Assembly (NCBI GenBank): GCA_002338715.1
Contig: DDIR01000083.1
Coordinates: forward strand, 1 to 15,905
Source of the DNA: Phycisphaerales bacterium UBA1845
GTDB taxonomy: Bacteria; Planctomycetota; Phycisphaerae; UBA1845
DNA: 15,905 bases
Reading direction: 5' to 3'
The notes below the pieces were generated by a model. That model was not told where the DNA came from and searched no databases. It saw only the letters and a list, made by a program, of their open reading frames with translations. Shown one piece after another: positions 6,557 to 12,719 of the stretch; within the stretch, counting starts at the first letter, position 1, and the number at the start of each line of letters is the position of its first letter. Made by a program: the position numbers and the translations under genes.

Positions 6557-7129
6557 ATGATTCTGATCATCGACAATTACGATTCGTTCACCTACAACCT
6601 CGTCCAGCGCATCGGCGAGTTGCAAAAGGGGCACGTCATCGACGTCCGCCGCAACGACGCGATCACCCTCGACGAGATCGATGCGATGGCCCCGTCGCAC
6701 GTGATCATCTCGCCCGGACCGTGCACGCCCAACGAAGCCGGGATGAGCATGGAGATCATCAAACACCTTGCGGGCAAGGTTCCGGTGCTCGGTGTGTGCC
6801 TCGGTCATCAGTGCATGGCCCAGGCGTATGGCGGCAAGGTCATCCGCGCCCAGCGATTGATGCACGGCAAAACGAGCGAAATCAAACACGATGGCAAGGG
6901 GATTTTCAGCGGGTTGTCGAATCCGTTTACGGCCACACGCTACCATTCGCTGATCGTTGAAGAAAGCACGATCCCCGAAGGTTTCCACGCGACCGCATGG
7001 ACGGCAGACCGCAAGGAACTGATGGGCATCCGCCACGACACCTTGCCGGTCATCGGCGTGCAGTTTCATCCCGAAAGCTTCCTGACGACAGAAGGCCATC
7101 ACCTGCTCAGCAATTTTCTTGAGATGTGA
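6557..7129 (+). CDS. trpG: Glutamine amidotransferase subunit of anthranilate / aminodeoxychorismate synthase
   Basis: This 190-residue class I glutamine amidotransferase releases ammonia from glutamine for component I, which converts chorismate to anthranilate (tryptophan) or 4-amino-4-deoxychorismate (folate). The catalytic triad is complete: C81 in GVCLGHQ, and H171 and E173 in QFHPES. The opening [16 protein letters not shown], the oxyanion segment [11 protein letters not shown] (52-62) and MHGKTSEI (102-109) are typical of TrpG/PabA. The start at 6557 is chosen because the 12 extra residues from an upstream ATG lack family similarity. No component I or other trp gene is adjacent, so one protein may serve both pathways, as in B. 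subtilis. TrpG versus PabA cannot be decided here. It converges with the B12-fold sensor gene. Confidence 0.92.
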   Translation: MILIIDNYDSFTYNLVQRIGELQKGHVIDVRRNDAITLDEIDAMAPSHVIISPGPCTPNEAGMSMEIIKHLAGKVPVLGVCLGHQCMAQAYGGKVIRAQRLMHGKTSEIKHDGKGIFSGLSNPFTATRYHSLIVEESTIPEGFHATAWTADRKELMGIRHDTLPVIGVQFHPESFLTTEGHHLLSNFLEM

Positions 7130-7164
7130 TTCGGAAGTTCAACGCCAAACAGTCATCTGGAAGA

Positions 7165-7238
7165 TGTGCCACTGCTCTGTGAGCAGTGCCTAAATCGATG
7201 CGGCAAATTTTCCACACTGCTCACAGAGCAGTGGCACA
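7165..7238. repeat. Perfect 24-bp inverted repeat with palindromic arms
   Basis: Bases 7165-7188 are the exact reverse complement of 7215-7238, with a 26-nt AT-rich spacer. Each arm is itself a small palindrome: CACTGCTC and GAGCAGTG around a 3-base centre (7170-7188 and 7215-7233). The DNA can form one long 24-bp hairpin or two 8-bp hairpins. It lies in a 217-bp gap between convergent genes, 36 bases after the trpG stop. No T-run follows on either strand. It could act as a bidirectional transcription barrier, or be a pair of inverted REP-like elements. Confidence 0.85.
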
Positions 7239-7270
7239 ACTATCGTGAATTGATATCGAATATCGATTAC

Positions 7271-7313
7271 GAAAAACGCCAGGTACGTGCGAAGTTCATC
7301 GCATACGTACCTG
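7271..7313 (-). terminator. Predicted intrinsic terminator of the B12-fold sensor gene
   Basis: Reading the minus strand, CAGGTACGT (7313-7305) pairs with ACGTACCTG (7288-7280). After a 2-nt bulge, GCGA (7302-7299) pairs with TCGC (7292-7289) around a 6-nt loop. Three bases past the stem comes TTTTT (7276-7272). The hairpin begins 33 bases after the stop of the sensor gene at 7347. Stem plus T-run is the classic rho-independent layout. Confidence 0.6.
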
Positions 7314-7346
7314 CCGATTGTTGTATCGCTTCGAGTTCCCGAGGCG

Positions 7347-8081
7347 CTACGCCGTGGCTGTTTCCATCGCGAGCGGTGGACGACGACGGCGGCGACGTTT
7401 TTTCGGTACGCCAGGCAGACGGATTTCCGGTTTGCGCGGTTGGGCTGCTTCGGCCATGGGGATGGCCTCTTGCGCGGTGGGGGCGTAGAGGTCGGCTTGT
7501 ACTTCCTTCCAGAGGTCTTCGGCGCGGTTGAAGACGCCGCCCGACATCATGATGTTCATGGTCGGATTGCTGGAGATCGAGCGGATGTGATCGATCAGCG
7601 TCCGCACCTGCGACACGCCTGACGGTTTGGTGCCGAAAATCAGCAGAATGTCCGGACGAATCTGCCCGATGAGTTGCGAAATCTCATCCATCGGCACGCC
7701 GCCGCCCAGAAAGTACACATTCCAGCCGCGTGACTCGAACAGGTCGCTGCACATCTGCGCGCCGAGTTCTTCGGGTTCGTCGTCGGCGCAGGTGATCATG
7801 ATGGTCTTGCCGTTGGCCGGCATTTGCACGAGCGACTGTTGCAATTGGTCGGCGATGGAGCGGCTGATGCGGGTGGCCATGTGCTCCGTGGCGACGCTGA
7901 TGCGGTTTTGACGAAAGCATTCGTCGAGGCGCTGCATGGTCGGCCAAAGCAGATCGAAATACAGATCGGTGACGGTGTTGTTGGCCCGTTCAAGCTGCTC
8001 GGTGATGAACTGGCGGCAGGTCTTGCGATCACCGGCGAGCAGTGGTTCGAAGAAACGATCGAGGGTAGACGGCTGATACAT
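7347..8081 (-). CDS. Stand-alone CarH-like cobalamin-binding-fold sensor lacking the histidine ligand
   Basis: This predicted 244-residue protein has the two-part B12-binding module of CarH/LitR-type photoreceptors and corrinoid proteins. A helical bundle (about 3-85) ends with RISVATEH, and a Rossmann-like domain (about 90-190) begins GKTIMITCADDEPEELG. In CarH the helical part carries a W-x9-EH motif; here the Trp position is F56, with E66 and H67 kept. The lower-ligand histidine of HxxG is replaced by E104 (EELG). No MerR DNA-binding domain is present. An Arg-rich tail (KKRRRRRR, about 227-234) closes the protein. The start at 8081 has GGAG nine bases upstream; an in-frame ATG at 8114 would add 11 residues. 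It may bind cobalamin weakly, another ligand, or none, and act through a partner. Confidence 0.75.
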   Translation of the reverse strand: MYQPSTLDRFFEPLLAGDRKTCRQFITEQLERANNTVTDLYFDLLWPTMQRLDECFRQNRISVATEHMATRISRSIADQLQQSLVQMPANGKTIMITCADDEPEELGAQMCSDLFESRGWNVYFLGGGVPMDEISQLIGQIRPDILLIFGTKPSGVSQVRTLIDHIRSISSNPTMNIMMSGGVFNRAEDLWKEVQADLYAPTAQEAIPMAEAAQPRKPEIRLPGVPKKRRRRRRPPLAMETATA

Positions 8082-8178
8082 GGGGGCGAACTCCAACAAC
8101 GGGGCTACGGGCATAGACGGAGGTTGGTCAAACCAGGGCCTCCTGCCCGAATCCGTGTAGTGTCCGCGGCGTATTGCG

Positions 8179-8206
8179 AACGTGAACAGTCCTCCGACTG
8201 TTCGTT
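8179..8206. repeat. Short palindromic element (GAACAGTC hairpin)
   Basis: GAACAGTC (8184-8191) and GACTGTTC (8196-8203) form a perfect 8-bp stem with loop CTCC. Three further pairs (AAC 8179-8181 with GTT 8204-8206) form after a 2-nt bulge. It lies about 100 bases upstream of the sensor gene's start. It resembles an intergenic REP-type palindrome more than a terminator, since no T-run follows. A regulator binding site is the alternative. Confidence 0.6.
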
Positions 8207-8499
8207 AAGATTGATCACGTTGTCCAACTGATAACAGCTCGGTTGAATGTTGTGATAATCGGCGATGCCCGCGGCGCGAGGCGGCTGATTTATCAGAACA
8301 ATGAAGGTATCGGCGGTGCTTCGAAGTGGGCTGTAGGCGATGATTGCGCGTTGGGTTCACTCACGCTCGACACGGTGCGACGGGTTCGGCGATTCGTCGC
8401 ATTGACGCAACGCCGTGTTGACGAGGAGCAACGTGAGCATGTCCAATCGGGCGATTCTGCGGCGAATCGTGCGTCAATGCGAGTTATTATGTTGCGTCC

Positions 8500-8529
8500 T
8501 TTACGGTTTGAGGGCCGCCCGCATACAAT
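8500..8529 (+). promoter_or_regulatory. Predicted promoter for rnr
   Basis: TTTACG (8500-8505, four of six) and TACAAT (8524-8529, five of six) are 18 bases apart. Predicted start is near 8536, leaving a leader of about 30 nt before the rnr start codon. Confidence 0.5.
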
Positions 8530-8565
8530 GCCCCCAACACATTCAACAACACACGCCTCAATGGA

Positions 8566-10917
8566 ATGAACAGCATGGCAACGGAAGATGTCGCCGAACA
8601 GATACTGAGTTTTATCAAAAGCACCGAATACCGCCCGCAGAAGGTTCGAGCGCTCGCCCGCAGCATGGGCATCTCGGATAACGAATACGGCGACTTTCAT
8701 CTCGCGGTCAAAGGATTGAAGAAGTCCGGGAGATTGGCGCTTGGCAGCCACAATGTTGTCACCCTGCCGCAACCGTCGGGATCGATCGTCGGGACATTTC
8801 GATTGAACCCGCGCGGATTCGGTTTCGTGATACCTGAAAACCCCGACTCACACGGGGACCTGTTTGTACCGCCCGGCGAAACGGGCAGCGCGCTGACCGG
8901 GGACACGGTCGAAGCCAAAGTGATCAAGCGCGGCAAGCGCGGCGACAAGATGCTGTACGAAGGGCGCGTCGTCGAAATCCTGAATCGCGCTCAGAATCAT
9001 TTTGTGGGCGAACTACTCCACGATTTCAATCGCTGGTTCGTTCGGCCCGATGGCAACACGTTCCACGGACCGGTGTTTGTCGACGATCCTGGTGCGAAAT
9101 CCGCCCAGGAAGGCGATCAGGTTGTGGTCGAAATCACGCGCTACCCCACACCGGGCAAAGAAGCCCGCGGTGTGATTGTTCGCGTGCTGGGCGAACGCGG
9201 CGTTCCGGAAGTTGATACGCTCAGCATGGTCGTGCAGTATCAACTGCCCGAAGGTTTTCCCGACGAAGTGCTGCAGGCAGCTGGCGATGTGTCGCGGGGC
9301 TACAATCCAGACGCAGACAGCCAGCGCGTGGACCTCTCTAAGGAAACGATCATCACGATCGACCCGAAGGACGCCCGCGACTTCGACGATGCCATTTCGC
9401 TTAAGCAGCTTGGAAAAGGTCAATGGGAATTGGGCGTCCACATCGCCGACGTCAGCCACTTCGTTCAGCCGGGAAGCATCCTCGATCAGGAAGCAGCCGC
9501 CCGCACGACGAGCGTGTACTTTCCGAGGCACGTCATTCCGATGTTGCCCGAGGTGCTGTCCAACGGGGTTTGCAGTTTGCAGGAGCGCGAACCGCGTTTC
9601 GCCAAGAGTGCGTTTATCACCTACGACAAAAGCGGAAATGTCGTCAGCCAACGTTTCGCGAGCACGTTGATTCGTTCAGCCAAACGTTTGACCTACGAGC
9701 AGGCGTCCGCAGCGCTCGAGGGAAAAACCGGGCGACTTCCCAAAAAAGTATTGGCGCTATTGCGCGACATGGAAGCGCTGGCCAAGACGATTCAGAAGCG
9801 CCGGGTCAAAAATGGCATGCTCGTGTTGGATTTGCCGGAGGTCGATCTCGTCTATGACGACAAGGATCACGTTGTTGGCGTGACGCCGACCGATACGAGC
9901 TTCAGCCATACGATTATCGAGATGTTCATGATCGAGGCGAACGAAGCCGTCGGGCGCTTGTTTGCGAAAATCGGCGTTCCGCACTTGCGGCGCATTCACC
10001 CCGACCCAGCCGACTCGACGGCCAAGTCCTTGGGCAAGTTTCTCGGGGCGCTCGGGCTCAAAGTACCCAATTCGCTCGATCGGTTCGAACTTCAAGGCAT
10101 TCTCAAGAGCGTCAAAGGCAAGCCCGAATCGTTCGCGGTGAATCTGGCTCTGCTCAAATCGATGCAGACGGCTGAGTATTCGCCGAAATTGTTGGGGCAC
10201 TATGCGCTCGCCGGCGAGCACTACGTGCACTTCACCTCGCCGATTCGTCGCTACCCCGACCTGACCGCCCATCGATTGCTCGACGCCTACATCAAAGGAA
10301 AGCTGCATTCCAAGTCAGACATCAAGTCGATGCCTTCGGATGCGGAACTTCGTGAACTCGGGTCGCATTGCAGCCGCTGCGAGCGCCGGGCGGAAGCGGC
10401 TGAGCGCGAACTTCGACTCGTCAAGATTCTTCGCCTGCTTGAGGATCGCGTTGGCGATTCGGTGGACGGCATCGTCACAGGTGTGACCAACTTCGGGTTG
10501 TACGTGCAGCTTAGCAAGTATCTGGTGGATGGACTGCTGCGTTTTGAAGAGCTGGCCGACGATTGGTGGGAGGTGGATGCCGATCGCGGCTGCGTCAATG
10601 CCGAACGCAGCGGTAGGCGGATTTCAATCGGTCAGGAACTTGAGGTCACGATTTCGCAGGTGGATGTTGCGGCCCGCCAATTGAACCTCGCGCTGTCCGA
10701 ATTCGTCGGGTTCAAACGTCGTGCAGGCGGTCGCATCCGCGTCGGCGGTGGACGCGTGTCGAATCAACGGGCAAAAGGCCGCGGTCCAAAGCGGCCAGGG
10801 AAGCCGGGAGGAAAGAAAACCAATGCCCGTCAATCTAAACCTGGTAAGAAGCCCAAGGCGAATCCTGTGGGAAAGAAGCGAAAGTCGAAGAAGTCGACCA
10901 AACGCAAACCGCGCTAG
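8566..10917 (+). CDS. rnr: Ribonuclease R (3'-5' exoribonuclease)
   Basis: This 783-residue RNase II-family enzyme degrades structured RNA from the 3' end and acts in mRNA decay and rRNA/tmRNA quality control. Domain order is complete: an N-terminal helix-turn-helix-like region (about 8-66), cold-shock OB domains (IVGTFRLNPRGFGFV at about 74-88, and a second to about 210), the RNB catalytic domain (about 255-590), an S1 domain (about 633-715, GIVTGVTNFGLYVQL) and a basic Lys/Arg/Gly tail (716-783). The catalytic aspartates are D266, D272, D274 and D275 in DPKDARDFDDA, six positions lower than in E. coli RNase R. Y318 (VYFPRHVIP) and HFTSPIRRYPDL (555-566) are present. A second ATG at 8575 would shorten it by three residues and may be the true start. 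Confidence 0.97.
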   Translation: MNSMATEDVAEQILSFIKSTEYRPQKVRALARSMGISDNEYGDFHLAVKGLKKSGRLALGSHNVVTLPQPSGSIVGTFRLNPRGFGFVIPENPDSHGDLFVPPGETGSALTGDTVEAKVIKRGKRGDKMLYEGRVVEILNRAQNHFVGELLHDFNRWFVRPDGNTFHGPVFVDDPGAKSAQEGDQVVVEITRYPTPGKEARGVIVRVLGERGVPEVDTLSMVVQYQLPEGFPDEVLQAAGDVSRGYNPDADSQRVDLSKETIITIDPKDARDFDDAISLKQLGKGQWELGVHIADVSHFVQPGSILDQEAAARTTSVYFPRHVIPMLPEVLSNGVCSLQEREPRFAKSAFITYDKSGNVVSQRFASTLIRSAKRLTYEQASAALEGKTGRLPKKVLALLRDMEALAKTIQKRRVKNGMLVLDLPEVDLVYDDKDHVVGVTPTDTSFSHTIIEMFMIEANEAVGRLFAKIGVPHLRRIHPDPADSTAKSLGKFLGALGLKVPNSLDRFELQGILKSVKGKPESFAVNLALLKSMQTAEYSPKLLGHYALAGEHYVHFTSPIRRYPDLTAHRLLDAYIKGKLHSKSDIKSMPSDAELRELGSHCSRCERRAEAAERELRLVKILRLLEDRVGDSVDGIVTGVTNFGLYVQLSKYLVDGLLRFEELADDWWEVDADRGCVNAERSGRRISIGQELEVTISQVDVAARQLNLALSEFVGFKRRAGGRIRVGGGRVSNQRAKGRGPKRPGKPGGKKTNARQSKPGKKPKANPVGKKRKSKKSTKRKPR

Positions 10918-10968
10918 TGTTAATAGGTCCGGGCAGAGCCGTGTTCATGCGCGGGGGGCTTGATCGGG

Positions 10969-10996
10969 TTGACATTAACCGTGCGATTCACATAGT
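10969..10996 (+). promoter_or_regulatory. Predicted promoter for gcvT-gcvH
   Basis: A perfect TTGACA (10969-10974) is followed after 16 bases by CATAGT (10991-10996, four of six). Predicted start is near 11003, the first base of the stem of the following hairpin. The leader to the gcvT GTG would be about 73 nt. No glycine riboswitch consensus is visible in it. Confidence 0.45.
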
Positions 10997-11002
10997 CTAC
11001 CC

Positions 11003-11036
11003 GCGCCGTCGATTGAGGTGAATCGCGGCGCAGTTT
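11003..11036 (+). terminator. Strong hairpin plus short T-run between rnr and gcvT
   Basis: GCGCCG (11003-11008) pairs with CGGCGC (11026-11031), and CGATT (11010-11014) pairs with AATCG (11021-11025), giving 11 bp with one bulged T and the loop GAGGTG. Four Ts follow at 11033-11036. It could terminate rnr, although it is 85 bases past that stop. Because it also lies just after a TTGACA promoter, it could instead be a 5' leader structure or attenuator for gcvT. Terminator is a tentative type. Confidence 0.45.
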
Positions 11037-11075
11037 TGAATCAACTGGACCCAAACAACCGATCGGACCCATCAG

Positions 11076-12164
11076 GTGAATGAATCGCCGCTGCATAGCT
11101 TTCACGTCAAATTAGGTGCCCGCATGGTTGATTTTGCCGGCTGGTCCATGCCGGTGATGTATCGCGGCATCATCGAAGAACACAACCATACGCGGACGAA
11201 GTGCTCGCTGTTCGACGTTTCGCACATGGGGCGGTTGTACCTGACGGGCAAGGACACCGAGGCGCTGCTTCAGTTGGTGTGCACGCGCAACGTTGGCGAC
11301 ATGTCTGTCGGCCTTTCGCGCTACACGCACATTTGTCGTGAGGATGGCGGGATACTCGACGACGTGATCGTGTCGCGTTTCGAGGATCAATACCTCGTGG
11401 TGTGCAACGCGTCGAACCGGCAGAAGATCACCGATTGGTTGAGCAAGCACGCGGCTGGCAAAGACGTGAAGATGACCGATCGCACGATGGAAACGGCGAT
11501 GATCGCGCTGCAAGGTCCGGAAGCGATCCCGCAGGTTGAAAAGCTTCTCAACATCGACCTCAGCGGATTGAAGCGCTATCACTTTCAAACCGGTTCGTAC
11601 TTCACGTTCAAGTACGCGATCTTTCGCAGCGGTTACACCGGCGAGGACGGCGTTGAGTTGATCCTGCCGGCGGGCATCGTGAAACTGGCGATGCCGGCGC
11701 TGATGGGCATGGGCAATTCCGACGACGCCGTGATCAAGCCAGCCGGTCTGGGGGCCCGCGATTCGCTGCGGTTGGAAGCGGGCATGCCGCTCTATGGCCA
11801 CGAGTTGACTGAAGATTGGGATTCACTCACCGCCCGTCAGGGTTGGTGCGTGCACCTCGATAAGGATTTCATCGGCGCAGATGCGATGCGCGAGAAGAAA
11901 GAGAAGGGGCTGACGCGAAAAATCGTCGGGCTCAAGTTGGAAGGTCGGCGCACCGCACGCCAGGGTTTTGAAGTACGTGCAAACGGCGAGACGGTCGGGC
12001 AGGTGACCAGCGGTGTGTTGAGTCCGACGCTCGGTGACAGCATCGCGATGGCGCTGGTCGGAATTGATCACACCAAAGAAGGGACGCAGTTGTCGATTCA
12101 ATTCGGCGAGAAAGAAGTCCCAGCGACGGTCGTCAAGATTCCATTTTATAAATTGTCGTCCTAG
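11076..12164 (+). CDS. gcvT: Aminomethyltransferase (glycine cleavage T protein)
   Basis: The T protein takes the aminomethyl group from lipoyl-H protein and passes the methylene to tetrahydrofolate, releasing ammonia. The 362-residue length matches the family. The start is GTG at 11076; no ATG in this frame is available nearby, and the following PLHSFHVKLGARMVDFAGWSMP is the typical beginning. Landmarks: LFDVSHMGRL (45-54), the folate-site aspartates D95/D96 in GGILDD, ALQGPEA (144-150), RSGYTGEDGVEL (184-195) and GLGARDSLRLEAGMPLYG (224-241). The beta-barrel C-terminal domain ends PFYKLSS. Complete GLGARDSLRLE and GG..DD motifs favour GcvT over the related YgfZ. gcvH follows after 72 bp. 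gcvP is not in the window. Confidence 0.95.
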   Translation: MNESPLHSFHVKLGARMVDFAGWSMPVMYRGIIEEHNHTRTKCSLFDVSHMGRLYLTGKDTEALLQLVCTRNVGDMSVGLSRYTHICREDGGILDDVIVSRFEDQYLVVCNASNRQKITDWLSKHAAGKDVKMTDRTMETAMIALQGPEAIPQVEKLLNIDLSGLKRYHFQTGSYFTFKYAIFRSGYTGEDGVELILPAGIVKLAMPALMGMGNSDDAVIKPAGLGARDSLRLEAGMPLYGHELTEDWDSLTARQGWCVHLDKDFIGADAMREKKEKGLTRKIVGLKLEGRRTARQGFEVRANGETVGQVTSGVLSPTLGDSIAMALVGIDHTKEGTQLSIQFGEKEVPATVVKIPFYKLSS

Positions 12165-12186
12165 CCAAACGAGTCACGAATTCCAG

Positions 12187-12201
12187 GCGCGACCATCGCG
12201 C
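12187..12201. other. Intercistronic hairpin between gcvT and gcvH
   Basis: GCGCGA (12187-12192) and TCGCGC (12196-12201) form a perfect 6-bp stem with a CCA loop, 22 bases past the gcvT stop. There is no T-run, so it is more likely an mRNA-stabilising structure than a terminator. It could set different levels of T and H protein. Confidence 0.4.
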
Positions 12202-12236
12202 TGAAACACATACACAACTCCACAGAGAGACATTCG

Positions 12237-12614
12237 ATGAGCGTTCCAAACGATCGCAAATACTCCGATTCACATGAATGGTATATGGTCGACGGCAACG
12301 TCGTGACCATCGGCATCACCGAGTTCGCCGCCGAAGAGCTGACCGACATCACCTATGTCGAGTTGCCCGCGGTCGGCAAGGAATGTGCGGCTGGTGCAGC
12401 CGTCGGCGAGATCGAATCGGTCAAAGCCACGTCCGACCTGATCAGTGCGATCGGTGGCAAGGTGGTAGCCGTCAACGAAGAATTGGCCGACCATCCGGAA
12501 CTGGTCAACGACGACGCCCACAATCGCGGGTGGATGATCAAAATCGAGGCGTCGGACCTCTCACCGCTCGACGACTTGATGGACGCTGCCGCCTATGGCG
12601 AGCACGTCGGCTAG
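12237..12614 (+). CDS. gcvH: Glycine cleavage H protein (lipoyl carrier)
   Basis: The H protein shuttles the aminomethyl group between the P, T and L proteins on a lipoyl arm. At 125 residues it has the normal size. The lipoylation site is K63 in GEIESVKATSDL, preceded by the family opening YSDSHEWYMVDGNVVTIGITEFAAEELTD in two segments (residues 9-37). The C-terminal part, NEELADHPELVN and then GWMIKIE, is also typical. A purine-rich GAGAGA lies 6 bases before the ATG. It is almost certainly transcribed with gcvT. The next gene, a FemAB-like protein, belongs to a different pathway, so the P-protein subunit gene(s) must lie elsewhere. Confidence 0.96.
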   Translation: MSVPNDRKYSDSHEWYMVDGNVVTIGITEFAAEELTDITYVELPAVGKECAAGAAVGEIESVKATSDLISAIGGKVVAVNEELADHPELVNDDAHNRGWMIKIEASDLSPLDDLMDAAAYGEHVG

Positions 12615-12700
12615 AGCGAGCGTATCAGCCGCTGTATCGCCGATTCGCAGGCCCGCAAGCCGCCAATCGGCCACAAGACCGTTCTGTCGCCTTGCCGATA

Positions 12701-12719
12701 GACAGGAATGGTCCCTGTC
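12701..12719 (+). promoter_or_regulatory. Hairpin enclosing the start codon of the FemAB-like gene
   Basis: GACAGG (12701-12706) and CCTGTC (12714-12719) can pair around a 7-nt loop that contains the ATG at 12708-12710. The only purine-rich stretch close to the ATG (AGGA, 12704-12707) falls mostly in the stem. It may dampen translation initiation; equally, the true start may lie further downstream. Confidence 0.35.

Larger units (their letters stand above)
8082..8565. other. Non-coding stretch between the sensor gene and rnr
   Basis: These roughly 480 bases contain no convincing gene. A 108-residue plus frame (8243-8569) and a minus frame running into rnr have no recognisable motifs, and I take them as chance. 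Visible structure: an 8-bp hairpin (8184-8203), a 6-bp inverted repeat CGATTC/GAATCG (8452-8457 and 8464-8469), and the rnr promoter (8500-8529). I could not find a good minus-strand promoter for the sensor gene. A structured RNA cannot be excluded by eye. Confidence 0.5.

Noticed and set aside
7166..7622. Two plus-strand open frames of 121 and 111 codons through the trpG-sensor gap
   Set aside because: They start in or near the inverted repeat and run antisense through the sensor gene, with no ribosome binding site or recognisable product.
8243..8569. Plus-strand open frame of 108 codons before rnr
   Set aside because: It has no recognisable motif, is Arg-rich as expected of an off-frame reading, overlaps the predicted rnr promoter, and has no Shine-Dalgarno sequence. 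A real small gene cannot be fully excluded.
10975..11075. Possible glycine riboswitch ahead of gcvT
   Set aside because: The roughly 73-nt leader is too short for the usual tandem aptamer, and the conserved aptamer core segments are not seen.
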